A program made the translations under genes and the position numbers. This document shows positions 7,710 to 16,350 of a stretch of DNA of 24,438 nt, piece by piece. The DNA comes from JBFYKJ01 sp041306005 (GTDB lineage Archaea > Altiarchaeota > Altiarchaeia > JAFGQM01). The DNA is taken from positions 1 through 24,438 of the forward strand of contig JBFYKJ010000097.1 of the NCBI GenBank assembly GCA_041306005.1, written 5' to 3'. Numbering within the stretch: position 1 is the first letter of the stretch; each line of letters starts with the position of its first letter. Below the pieces are notes generated by a model. It ran no database searches and had not been told where the DNA came from. It was given only the letters and a program-made list of their open reading frames with translations.

Positions 7710-7740
7710 GCCGTGCAATAGCAAAGCAGCTGAAGAAGTG
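7686..7740 (+). repeat. Duplicated 3' end with stop codon after the DHH gene
   Basis: A 22-nt stretch (7686-7707), encoding the last seven residues IAKQLKK plus the first base of the stop, is repeated exactly at 7718-7739. The first copy ends in TAG; the second is followed by GA, giving TGA, so IAKQLKK-stop is preserved with a different stop codon. The period is 32 nt, which puts the second copy in another frame, and that frame is open through the first copy. Confidence 0.92.
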
Positions 7741-7774
7741 ACCTGCCCTGCATGCTTTTGCATTAGGCCCCCCG

Positions 7775-7799
7775 TTTTTATGCACCCTTTTTCTATATT
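7775..7799 (+). promoter_or_regulatory. Possible promoter region of acetyl-CoA synthetase
   Basis: Two TATA-like stretches, TTTTTATG (7775-7782) and CTATATT (7793-7799), lie 89-113 nt upstream of the ATG at 7888. Either would give a leader of roughly 60-90 nt, which contains a short direct repeat of ATTGCGCTTC (7836-7845 and 7848-7857). No other candidate stands out. Confidence 0.3.
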
Positions 7800-7887
7800 C
7801 GCGCTTTCTTGGTGGCGATGGGGATAGTGGGGGCTATTGCGCTTCACATTGCGCTTCGCTTCAAAACAAATCAAGGCAAAATCGAAA

Positions 7888-9723
<1,836 letters not shown>

Positions 9724-9795
9724 AGCTCTCTAAGCCAAGTCTCAAGATGGGCTAAGAACAGAGGCTTCCTCCACGGAAGGCTTTGATAAAGCTGC

Positions 9796-9845
9796 GCGCA
9801 GGGGCTTTCCCTGCGCCGCTTTGTTTATTTTTCTCTTATTTATGT
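9796..9845 (+). terminator. Hairpin terminator between convergent genes
   Basis: A perfect 8-bp stem GCGCAGGG/CCCTGCGC (9796-9803 and 9809-9816) with a 5-nt loop is followed by a T-rich tract starting about 9820. It lies after acetyl-CoA synthetase and before the end of the convergent minus-strand gene at 9907. Confidence 0.75.
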
Positions 9846-9906
9846 ATTTCCTTTATTTACGTTTTTATTTAATTTACGTCCTACATAGCCCCTTTTTGCC
9901 CGCGCA

Positions 9907-10446
9907 TCATCGCAGGAATTTTGGGCGCCACGTCCCGGTTTTCTTGGGTTTCGCGGGCGTGTGGGTTTCCGGCTTTTTTGCATTCTGCTTCGATGCGCGC
10001 ACGCCGCCTGCGGCCTCGAACGCCGCGGCCTTCCTGCGAAGCATGTTGACCGGCAGCTCATTCTCCTCGGAAATCTGCATCTGATCGCTATCGCCGCGGC
10101 TTGCCCCCCTGCCGTTCGCCTTGCCCGCGGCGCCGGCCCCCTTAGCGGGATTTCCCTCTGCCGGCCGCACTATGTCCCGGGCATACTCCGCCTCAAGGCT
10201 TTTGAGCTTGGCAGATGATTCCCCAGTAATCCCCCTCATCGCCCTCCTCATGTCTGCCAGCAGGTCCTCGGCCCTGGCATGCTCCGGCGTCCCGGGATGC
10301 GCCGCATCCCTCATCCTCAAGGCGGATTCGGCTATGTGCAGGCCCTCCCTCTCCTTCTCCTTCTTGTTTGGGTTGTTCTGGAATTCTATCCATCTCATCC
10401 TCAAGGCGTCGACGCGCATCCTTGCATTGCGGCTTTTGTCTTCCAT
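9907..10446 (-). CDS. Unrecognised charged protein, helical N-terminus and basic tail
   Basis: 179 residues, family not recognised. The first 95 residues are highly charged and predicted helical (KKEKEREGLHIAESALRMR; LKSLEAEYARDI). A low-complexity Gly/Ala linker follows (about 98-120), and the C-terminus (about 145-179) is Lys/Pro-rich and ends in TGTWRPKFLR. There is no signal peptide or membrane segment. It lies 18 nt downstream of the next minus-strand gene, so the two are very likely co-transcribed. The layout (helical domain, disordered linker, basic tail with aromatic residues) is shared by the two genes upstream, suggesting diverged relatives or one functional set. The tail could bind membrane lipid or nucleic acid; this is inference. 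Confidence 0.7.
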   Translation of the reverse strand: MEDKSRNARMRVDALRMRWIEFQNNPNKKEKEREGLHIAESALRMRDAAHPGTPEHARAEDLLADMRRAMRGITGESSAKLKSLEAEYARDIVRPAEGNPAKGAGAAGKANGRGASRGDSDQMQISEENELPVNMLRRKAAAFEAAGGVRASKQNAKKPETHTPAKPKKTGTWRPKFLR

Positions 10447-10464
10447 ATTGTTTGTCCCCTTACC

Positions 10465-10989
10465 TTATGCGCGGTGCTCCGGGCGTTTAAAAAACCTGCT
10501 GAAGAACCCTTTCCTCTTAGCTTGCAAAGCCGCGGGAGCTCCTGGCATGTGCGGGTGCGTGCCCATCATCGTGCCGTGCACCAGGGCGCTGGACTCTTCG
10601 GCCTTTTTTATCATCTCCTGCCGCTTTTTTTCCTCGGCCCTCCTTTCCTCCGTGAGCCTCTTTAGCCTCTCCGCCTTCTCGACCTTCTGCCGGTCCATGA
10701 ACTCCCGGTTAGCCGTTTTGTTCTCCTCATACGAGGTGTCGAGGCGGTTTAGCGCCGTTTGCGCGGAATCCGCTATCTTGAAAGCCTCGTTGTAAGCGCG
10801 TGTCCTCTCGCGCCCGTCCCTCCTGGCCATGTCGTCCTGCCCGAACATGAAGCCGCGGGCCCCGGCGTTTATGTGGTTCAACACCTTTTTGGCGGCTATC
10901 CTTTCCTCGCGGGTCCCCTTGGGCATGCTCTCGTAGGCTTTTAGCATCTGCTGCCAGCGCTCTATAGTGTCCTTTTCTATTTGGTCCAT
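10465..10989 (-). CDS. Unrecognised helical protein ending in GFFSRFFKR
   Basis: 174 residues, family not recognised. The helical N-terminal part (1-85) is followed by a strongly charged coiled-coil-like stretch (about 90-133, rich in Lys/Arg/Glu), a His/Met/Pro/Gly linker (GTHPHMPGAP) and the C-terminus KRKGFFSRFFKRPEHRA, a short amphipathic basic/aromatic segment suited to membrane contact. The open frame extends to 11124, but the ATG at 10989 was chosen because TTTTAAAA lies 27-34 nt upstream and the longer version would overlap the neighbouring coding end by 77 nt. The upstream gene ends in a very similar tail (KGWLRRLFRR). The gene starting at 10446 follows after 18 nt. Confidence 0.72.
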   Translation of the reverse strand: MDQIEKDTIERWQQMLKAYESMPKGTREERIAAKKVLNHINAGARGFMFGQDDMARRDGRERTRAYNEAFKIADSAQTALNRLDTSYEENKTANREFMDRQKVEKAERLKRLTEERRAEEKKRQEMIKKAEESSALVHGTMMGTHPHMPGAPAALQAKRKGFFSRFFKRPEHRA

Positions 10990-11002
10990 TCCTTGCTTAT
11001 AA

Positions 11003-11014
11003 CTTAGGCCTAAG
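11003..11014. promoter_or_regulatory. 12-bp palindrome between TATA box and start codon
   Basis: CTTAGGCCTAAG is a perfect palindrome lying directly downstream of the TATA box and ending 13 nt before the ATG. A protein bound here would block the initiation region, so it is a candidate operator. Confidence 0.4.
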
Positions 11015-11015
11015 G

Positions 11016-11023
11016 TTTTAAAA
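11016..11023 (-). promoter_or_regulatory. TATA box TTTTAAAA for the gene starting at 10989
   Basis: TTTTAAAA ends 26 nt before the ATG at 10989, the spacing expected for a leaderless archaeal transcript. It lies in the short gap after the upstream gene stops. Confidence 0.65.
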
Positions 11024-11047
11024 CAGGCATATAGCCCGCTATTATAG

Positions 11048-12352
11048 TCAGCGCCTGAATAGCCTGCGGAGCCAACCCTTCCTCGGTTTGCCGGGTCTGC
11101 TTTCGGGCTTTTCGCTTTCAACACCCGCGGCCGCGCTCTTCGTTTTTTTCACGGGCCTCTTGGCCGATGCGGCCGCCTGCAGTCTGGCGCCCGCTGAAGC
11201 GGCATTAGCCCGCCTGCCCTGCGGCTGCTTGCGTGCAGTGTTTGTCTTTGGAGCCGCTTGTTGCGCGCCCTTCAGCTCGGCCCGCAGCCCTTTGTCAAAT
11301 TCCGCCTGAAGGCCGCCATCTGCTGCGAACCCATAGGGCGCGGCCTGCACAGTTCTCATGCTGGCGCGGCTATCCGAAGGAGTGCGATGGCCCCGGACCT
11401 CAGATAGCACCCGGTCAAGCTCGCACTCGAACGCCTCCAGTTCCTGCAGGCTCACATGCGGCGCTTCGCCGCCATACTGTTCGCATAAAACTTCATCGCA
11501 AGGCCCGGATACGGCGCTGCTCTCTTGTTCGAGCTCCCGGCCCTCCCAGGTTTCGGCTATAGCATCAACCTCCTGCCCGGATACGGCGCTGCTCTCTTGT
11601 TCGAGCTCCTGGTCTTCCTCCGTTTCGGCTATAAAATCACCCTCCGGCTCGCATCCCTGCCCCCCTGTTTCGGCTATAGAGCCCTCTTCTGGCTCTATGG
11701 GCTCGCCCCCCGGCTCTGCCGGCTCGTCATCCGGCCCGTTTTCGGGCTGCATGCCCTCCGGCCCGATGCCCCCGGCAACAATCACATCCTCCGGCGATTC
11801 TTGGACGTCGGCATCTTCGGCGGCAGGTTGCGGGCCCCCCGCCATGGCCGATTTCATCCCGCGGGCTGCGAATCCGGCGGATTCAAGGTCCCTTGCCAGC
11901 ATAGAGTCCTCGATGAGCAGCTTGGGGGTATTGGGGGCTTTCGCTGAAAGCCCGTCGGGCCCGGCAATATCCGGGGCGCCCGGCGATTTCGGCGCAGCGG
12001 GCCGTTTCCAGACGGCAATCCCCCCAGCGGCTTTGTCCATCCTCATGAGGGTGTTCCTTGCCTCCATGTACGTCCTGTAGGCCTCATCATCCGCCTTGCC
12101 CCGCAGGCTTGCCTGCTCTGCCCCCCTCTCCTGCCTCATAAAGCTGCTCATCTCCGCCGTAACCCACCCGAGCATGTCCCGGACATCCTCGGCAGCCGGC
12201 GCTCCTGCCAGGTAATTAAGCCTCTGGGCGAGCTCGTTTACGTACATGGCCCCGACAAGCCGCTCCCTTGAGTTGGGCTCGAGGCTCTTTGCAACGTTCC
12301 GCGCCTTGACGGCGTCGCCCTTTATGACTGCGATCTCATACTCGCTCACCAT
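11048..12352 (-). CDS. Unrecognised large acidic-linker protein ending in GWLRRLFRR
   Basis: 434 residues, family not recognised. The N-terminal 110 residues are predicted helical (YEIAVIKGDAVKARNVAKS; VNELAQRLNYLAG). A long disordered, very acidic Pro/Gly/Glu-rich middle follows (about 150-300) with internal IAET...SSAVSG repeats. A short helix-like segment (SLQELEAFECELDRVLSEV) comes next, then a basic Ala/Lys-rich tail ending in RKGWLRRLFRR. The charge flips from acidic middle to basic end. There is no signal peptide. It is the first of three minus-strand genes with the same general plan, and is divergent from the MFS transporter across 224 nt carrying repeated GGATAT motifs. The stop is followed by further in-frame stops (TGA CTA TAA TAG). 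Fast-evolving composition makes remote homology hard to judge by eye. Confidence 0.75.
   Translation of the reverse strand: MVSEYEIAVIKGDAVKARNVAKSLEPNSRERLVGAMYVNELAQRLNYLAGAPAAEDVRDMLGWVTAEMSSFMRQERGAEQASLRGKADDEAYRTYMEARNTLMRMDKAAGGIAVWKRPAAPKSPGAPDIAGPDGLSAKAPNTPKLLIEDSMLARDLESAGFAARGMKSAMAGGPQPAAEDADVQESPEDVIVAGGIGPEGMQPENGPDDEPAEPGGEPIEPEEGSIAETGGQGCEPEGDFIAETEEDQELEQESSAVSGQEVDAIAETWEGRELEQESSAVSGPCDEVLCEQYGGEAPHVSLQELEAFECELDRVLSEVRGHRTPSDSRASMRTVQAAPYGFAADGGLQAEFDKGLRAELKGAQQAAPKTNTARKQPQGRRANAASAGARLQAAASAKRPVKKTKSAAAGVESEKPESRPGKPRKGWLRRLFRR
11504..11633 (-). repeat. 72-nt in-frame tandem repeat in the acidic linker
   Basis: Two copies (11576-11633 and 11504-11561, period 72 nt) share long near-identical stretches and encode IAETEEDQELEQESSAVSG and IAETWEGRELEQESSAVSG. 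A third, shorter IAET unit precedes them in the protein. The period is a multiple of three, so the frame is kept. Confidence 0.85.
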
Positions 12353-12353
12353 G

Positions 12354-12442
12354 GTTGGATGGATATGCCCGATAATGGTCCCTGTGGGCGGTTATATCTT
12401 GGGGTTAGATGGATATAAATCAGCGTTTAGTTGGATATAATA
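12354..12442. promoter_or_regulatory. Repeated GGATATA motifs in the divergent promoter region
   Basis: Two near-identical 16-nt direct repeats, TTAGATGGATATAAAT (12405-12420) and TTAGTTGGATATAATA (12427-12442), are spaced 22 nt start to start, about two helical turns. A related GTTGGATGGATATG lies at 12354-12367, beside the start of the minus-strand gene. Read on the minus strand they give TATATCC boxes. They could be tandem promoters, operators, or both, for 11048-12352 (-) and possibly the MFS gene (+). Confidence 0.45.
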
Positions 12443-12576
12443 TCCTGCAGGCACCCTGTTAATACTCCGAATAATATTTTGCCCTTAATCGCATCGGGCA
12501 TTGCGTCCATCCGTTATGCCGCCCAGCCTTTTATGCCCGTTGCCTAAAACTATCTTCAAAGGCAAATAGCTCTAAG

Positions 12577-13911
12577 ATGGCAAAGAAAACCGGTGCTGGG
12601 AAGGGAAGAACGCCTGCAGCCAAGCCGAATGCGCGCGAGGCCGGGGAATCGGGCGATACGGGGTCAAAGGCTGCGATGAAGGCTCAAACGGGCGGGGCGG
12701 CAAAGGCGGGCAACCGCTGGCTGGTCGTCGCGGCCGCGGTCCTTGTGCAATTGTGCCTGGGCATAATCTACGCATGGAGCGTATTCTCACCCTCCCTCAA
12801 GGAGGCATATCACCTCACGCAGACCGAGACGCAAGTCATATTCTCGCTGGGCCTGGCATCATTCGCGATATCGATGATATTCGCCGGCAAGTGGCAGGAC
12901 AAGAAGGGGCCGCGCGTAATAGCCACCCTGGGCGGCGCGGTCCTCGGGCTAGGCTACCTGGTAGGCGGCATAAGCGGCGGCTCGTTCATACTGCTCGCAT
13001 TGGGCATAGGCGTGATCGGCGGCATAGGCATAGGCCTTGGCTACGTCTGCCCGATAGCGGCGTGCGTCAAGTGGTTCCCGGATAAGCGCGGCCTTGTGAC
13101 AGGCCTTGCAGTCGCAGGTTTTGGCGCCGGCGCATGGGTCTTTGGCAGGCTTGGCGAGATGTTCATCACATCATTTGGCGTCCTTGACGCGTTCACCTAC
13201 CTGGGCATAATACTGGTCTTGCTCGTTGCCGCAGGCGCCCAGCTCTTGAGGAACCCCCCCGCCGGCTGGAAGCCCGCCGGGTGGAACCCGCCCGAGGCAA
13301 AGGCGGCCAAGAAGAGGGACTTTGAATGGGGCGAGATGATGAGGACAAGGCAGTTCTGGATGCTCTGGGCGATGTTCACGTTCGGCGCCCTTGCGGGCCT
13401 GATGGTCATCGGCAATTTGACGAGCATAGGGAAGTTCTTCGGCCTCGGCCCGGTCGCGGCCGGCGCGACCTTTGTCGGGATACTTGCGGTATGCAACGGC
13501 GCCGGGAGGGTCTGCTGGGGCATAATCTCCGACAGGATAGGCAGGACCAAGTCCATGTTCCTCATGTTTTCGCTGCAGGGCGCAATGATGCTCGCGTTCA
13601 TCGCGATCGGCGCCGGCGAACTGACGTTCGGCCTCGCCGCCGCATGGCTGGGCTTTAACTTCGGCGGGAATTTCGCGCTCTTCCCCTCGACCACCGCGGA
13701 CTATTTCGGCACGAAAAACCTGGGCCGCAACTATGCGATGGTGTTCACCTCCTACGGTGTCGGCGGCATAGTGGGCCCTCTCCTCGGCGGCATGGTCTAT
13801 GACATGAGCGGCAGCTACATGTGGGCGTTCCTCCCGGCAGGCGTTCTCTGCTTTGCGGCGGCCGGCCTGGCATTCTTCCTCAGGCCGCCCAAGGCCGGGC
13901 AAGCCGCCTAA
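12577..13911 (+). CDS. MFS transporter of the oxalate/formate antiporter (OFA/OxlT) family
   Basis: 444 residues with about 12 membrane segments. The OFA hallmark IIYAWSVFSPSL is at about 63-74 in the first segment, the MFS loop motif GKWQDKKGPR at 104-113, and its second-half counterpart in SDRIGRTKS. Family members exchange oxalate/formate or move pyruvate, lactate and other small carboxylates across the plasma membrane. The substrate cannot be read from sequence. An unusual 45-residue Ala/Lys/Gly-rich N-terminal tail precedes the first membrane helix and looks disordered. The ATG at 12577 is the first in frame; no Shine-Dalgarno sequence is visible, and a TTTTATG box lies about 42-48 nt upstream. 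After the stop, GGATAG/CTATCC (13930-13944) forms a small hairpin without a T-run. Confidence 0.88.
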   Translation: MAKKTGAGKGRTPAAKPNAREAGESGDTGSKAAMKAQTGGAAKAGNRWLVVAAAVLVQLCLGIIYAWSVFSPSLKEAYHLTQTETQVIFSLGLASFAISMIFAGKWQDKKGPRVIATLGGAVLGLGYLVGGISGGSFILLALGIGVIGGIGIGLGYVCPIAACVKWFPDKRGLVTGLAVAGFGAGAWVFGRLGEMFITSFGVLDAFTYLGIILVLLVAAGAQLLRNPPAGWKPAGWNPPEAKAAKKRDFEWGEMMRTRQFWMLWAMFTFGALAGLMVIGNLTSIGKFFGLGPVAAGATFVGILAVCNGAGRVCWGIISDRIGRTKSMFLMFSLQGAMMLAFIAIGAGELTFGLAAAWLGFNFGGNFALFPSTTADYFGTKNLGRNYAMVFTSYGVGGIVGPLLGGMVYDMSGSYMWAFLPAGVLCFAAAGLAFFLRPPKAGQAA

Positions 13912-14020
13912 CCCGGCGTGTTTAAGGTTGGATAGGGGCTATCCCGGCCCGGCGCGCCAGCTTAAGCCTGCCATCCGGTTTTATTTACCGCCCCATTATC
14001 TAATCCAACACGATTGCCCC

Positions 14021-15007
14021 ATGCTCGAATCGATAATCTCGCCCGGCACCGCGGAGAAGGACCCGTGGGACATGGCGATCCTCGGATTCATAATAGCCAG
14101 CGTATCCGTCTGGGTCGGCTACTACCTTGCGGACTACATAACCGCCCCCGCTTCCATACTGACGCTTGTCGTCGCCGTCATGGCGGTCGCGCCGCTCGTG
14201 CAGAGGGTCCTTGCCATCGAGGAGGAGAAGGACGAGAGGGCCTGCAGTGCGCGCGTGAAGGGGGTCCTTGCCAGGCACGTCGATGTGATCGGCGCGTATA
14301 GCTTCCTCTTCATAGGCCTGCTTGTCGCGTTCTCGCTGTGGTATGTCATCCTGCCCTACCACGCCGATGGGATCCCCTCGGGCGCCGAGGTCTTCAGTTT
14401 GCAGAACGCGACCATCGGCTCGCTGCAGAAGCAGATAAACACCGGGCACGCGGTGGGGTACCCGGAGGGCGCGGGGTACTCAGAGGGCGCGGGGTACCCG
14501 GAGGGCACGGGGTATGCGATAGCTGACGGGGCCGCGGGCGCGGCATCATGCCCGCAGCCGGCGCAGGCAGAGGCCGATGCGCGCCAGAAAGGCTTTGTCC
14601 GGCTCTACAGCAACAACATGCGCGTCATGCTTTTTTGCTTCCTCGCGTCGTTCCTTTTCGGCGCGGGCGCGCTGTGGATACTGACCTGGAACGCCTCGGT
14701 GATAGCGGTGTTCATCGGGAACAAGATAAAGGCGGGCATCGCGTCTTCAGGGGGCGACCCGCTGCACGCGTATGCGACCGGTTTTCCAGTTTATTCGCTC
14801 GGCATCGCCCTATGGGCAATCCCCGAGGTGCTCGCATACCTCGTGGCCGCGATAGGCGGCGGGATAATCTCGGTCGCGGTGATGAAGCACCACTTCAGGA
14901 GCGAGGCCTTCTGGCTCACGGTCTTCGACGGCACGTTCTTCATGATAATCGCGGCGTTCCTGGTGGTACTCGGGGCGTATGTGGAGCACTTCTTCCTGCC
15001 GGCGTGA
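14021..15007 (+). CDS. SpoIIM-family (stage II sporulation protein M / DUF95) membrane protein
   Basis: 328 residues. Two or three N-terminal membrane segments (about 18-38, 45-63 and 92-111) are followed by an extracellular loop and a C-terminal membrane core. That core has the family-like sequence NNMRVMLFCFLASFLFGAGALWILTWNASVIAVFIGNKI, a SLGIALWAIPEVLAYLVAAIGGG segment and a final hydrophobic helix. Archaea encode this family widely without sporulating; its role there is unknown. The loop carries a six-residue tandem repeat GYPEGA (146-165). The open frame runs back to 13853, but the added residues are not hydrophobic and derive from the transporter's 3' end; the ATG at 14021 has a TTTTATTTA box 34-43 nt upstream. 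A 5-bp hairpin plus T-run follows the stop. Confidence 0.8.
   Translation: MLESIISPGTAEKDPWDMAILGFIIASVSVWVGYYLADYITAPASILTLVVAVMAVAPLVQRVLAIEEEKDERACSARVKGVLARHVDVIGAYSFLFIGLLVAFSLWYVILPYHADGIPSGAEVFSLQNATIGSLQKQINTGHAVGYPEGAGYSEGAGYPEGTGYAIADGAAGAASCPQPAQAEADARQKGFVRLYSNNMRVMLFCFLASFLFGAGALWILTWNASVIAVFIGNKIKAGIASSGGDPLHAYATGFPVYSLGIALWAIPEVLAYLVAAIGGGIISVAVMKHHFRSEAFWLTVFDGTFFMIIAAFLVVLGAYVEHFFLPA
14456..14515 (+). repeat. 18-nt in-frame tandem repeat (GYPEGA) in the SpoIIM-like gene
   Basis: Three 18-nt units from 14456 encode GYPEGA, GYSEGA and GYPEGT, followed by GY. It sits in the predicted extracellular loop between membrane segments. Confidence 0.85.
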
Positions 15008-15037
15008 CGCGCCTTCGCGCGCAGGGAATCACTTTTT
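15008..15037 (+). terminator. Hairpin terminator after the SpoIIM-like gene
   Basis: CGCGC-CTTC-GCGCG (15008-15021) begins immediately after the TGA stop. A T-run (15033-15037) follows 11 nt later. The stem is short but GC-only. Confidence 0.5.
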
Positions 15038-15074
15038 ACCCGAATAACGTAAATATCGTCGCCTACGCATATCA

Positions 15075-15105
15075 TAGGAGGTATCGGCTGCGGCACACCT
15101 CCCTA
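15075..15105 (+). promoter_or_regulatory. Leader hairpin pairing GGAGGT with ACCTCC before guaA
   Basis: GGAGGT (15077-15082) can pair with ACCTCC (15097-15102) around a 14-nt loop, extended by TA/TA with one bulged C. The GGAGG is a strong Shine-Dalgarno match but lies 31 nt from the guaA ATG and would be buried in the stem. Confidence 0.35.
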
Positions 15106-15112
15106 AAAGCAA

Positions 15113-15691
15113 ATGGCCGGCAAGATACTGATAGTGGACAACGGTGGACAATATGTCCATCGCATCTGGAGAAGCTTGAGGGAACTGGATTGCGAGTCAG
15201 AGATAGTGCCGCCCGCTGCGATAAAAGGGAAGCTGAAGTCCGAAAGCCCGATAGGCCTGATACTGAGCGGCGGGCCGACGTCCGTCTATGAGGACAGCCT
15301 CGGGATGTCCGGGGACCTGTTCGACCTTGACATCCCCATACTCGGCATCTGCTGGGGCCACCAGTTCATAGCGCACTCGCTTGGCGGGAAGGTGCAATAC
15401 GGGGAGAAGGGCGAGTACGGGCACAGCGTGGTGGCCGTGGACGACGAGGATATGATACTAAAGGGCATGCCCAAGAGTTTCCAGGCATGGGTCTCCCACA
15501 GGGACGAGGTGGTGAAGCTGCCGCCAGGGTTTGAGGCGCTGGCCCACTCCGAGACCTGCAAGATAGAGGCTATGAGGCACAAAACAAGGGCCATTTTCGG
15601 CGTCCAGTTCCACCCCGAGGTTTTTCATACCGAGAACGGTAAAATAATACTCAAAAACTTTGTCGAGGCGTGCGGCCGGAGGGCCCGTTAG
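15113..15691 (+). CDS. guaAA: GMP synthase glutaminase subunit (GuaAa type)
   Basis: Class I glutamine amidotransferase that releases ammonia from glutamine for XMP amination. It is 192 residues, the size of the free-standing archaeal subunit A. The N-terminus KILIVDNGGQYVHRIWR and LSGGPTSVYE (51-60) are characteristic of GMP synthase. The catalytic triad is C80 in GICWGHQ, with H167 and E169 in QFHPEV. In archaea the ATP-pyrophosphatase subunit B is a separate protein that associates with A when XMP and ATP are bound; it is not in this window. A TTTTTA box (15033-15038) and an upstream hairpin lie in the 105-nt leader. A coiled-coil gene follows after 64 nt. Other amidotransferases (PabA, TrpG) are less likely given the DNGGQY start. 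Confidence 0.92.
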   Translation: MAGKILIVDNGGQYVHRIWRSLRELDCESEIVPPAAIKGKLKSESPIGLILSGGPTSVYEDSLGMSGDLFDLDIPILGICWGHQFIAHSLGGKVQYGEKGEYGHSVVAVDDEDMILKGMPKSFQAWVSHRDEVVKLPPGFEALAHSETCKIEAMRHKTRAIFGVQFHPEVFHTENGKIILKNFVEACGRRAR

Positions 15692-15755
15692 GGTATCCGG
15701 AGCAAAAGCGCCTGAAAGACCCGCACCTAAGACCCACACTAAACGAGGCAAAAAG

Positions 15756-16229
15756 ATGGCAGACGAGAATGCGGAGCTCATGGAGCTCCTTGACAGGCTA
15801 AAGGCGATGCGCCCCGGTTCGGGCGAAGAGGCGAGCGCGGCGGCAAAGCCGGTACCGCAGGCAAAGCCGCAGGCTGAAGCGCCCCAAAAGCAGGCAAAGG
15901 CAGAAGCGAAACCCCCAAAGGCGGCCCAGAAGGCAGAGCCGGCCAAGGGCAAGCCTGCGGAAAAGGGGGAAGCAGAACCCGCAAAGATGGGCGCGCTCAC
16001 AGGCGAGATATACCAGAAGGTATTCGAGCTCGAGCAGGACATACTTTCAAAGGAGAACGGCATAGGCGCCGACCTGAAGAAGCTCAACGAGCTGATAGCG
16101 GCCCTGGGCAAGAGGGAGGCCGAGATGAGCTCCAGGGAAAGCGAGGTCTCCAAGAAGAACCGCGCCCTTAACAGGGACATGGAGGACATGAAGCGTATAA
16201 GGGCCGAGCTCCAGAAGATCTTGAAATAG
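15756..16229 (+). CDS. Small unrecognised protein: Ala/Lys/Pro-rich linker plus coiled coil
   Basis: 157 residues, no family recognised. A short acidic N-terminal helix (MADENAELMELLDRLKAM) is followed by a repetitive Ala/Lys/Pro/Glu-rich disordered stretch (about 22-77) and a C-terminal helical, probably coiled-coil region (about 82-157). The start is set by GAGG ending 8 nt before the ATG at 15756; the longer frame from 15660 overlaps guaA and reads through basic, unrelated sequence. There is no signal or membrane segment. It may be co-transcribed with guaA (64-nt gap), but nothing in it suggests a role in purine synthesis. A strong hairpin follows the stop. An oligomerising scaffold is a plausible guess only. 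Confidence 0.75.
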   Translation: MADENAELMELLDRLKAMRPGSGEEASAAAKPVPQAKPQAEAPQKQAKAEAKPPKAAQKAEPAKGKPAEKGEAEPAKMGALTGEIYQKVFELEQDILSKENGIGADLKKLNELIAALGKREAEMSSRESEVSKKNRALNRDMEDMKRIRAELQKILK

Positions 16230-16242
16230 GCGTTTGGCGGGA

Positions 16243-16290
16243 CGGCGGCCGAAAGGCCGCCGACAGCCTCGTTCCCCTGCTTTATGGCTT
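16243..16290 (+). terminator. GNRA-loop hairpin terminator after 16229
   Basis: A perfect 8-bp stem CGGCGGCC/GGCCGCCG closed by a GAAA tetraloop (16243-16262) lies 13 nt after the stop. A TTTTTT run follows at about 16288. Confidence 0.65.
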
Positions 16291-16333
16291 TTTTCCGGCT
16301 CTCAAAACCCTATATTCGGCCCTCAACATCCCC

Positions 16334-16343
16334 TTAATATATG
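16334..16343 (+). promoter_or_regulatory. TATA-like box before the structured element
   Basis: TTAATATATG at 16334-16343, flanked by more A/T up to 16350, directly precedes a GC-rich foldable stretch. It could promote a small RNA or be part of the S-layer gene's distal control region. Confidence 0.3.
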
Positions 16344-16350
16344 TTAATAA

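Noticed and set aside
7837..7887. TTG start extending acetyl-CoA synthetase by 17 residues
   Set aside because: The extension consists of a short duplicated basic sequence, and the ATG at 7888 begins the family-like N-terminus.
13853..14020. N-terminal extension of the SpoIIM-like gene
   Set aside because: It overlaps the transporter's 3' end, and the promoter-like TTTTATTTA lies inside it, just before the ATG at 14021.
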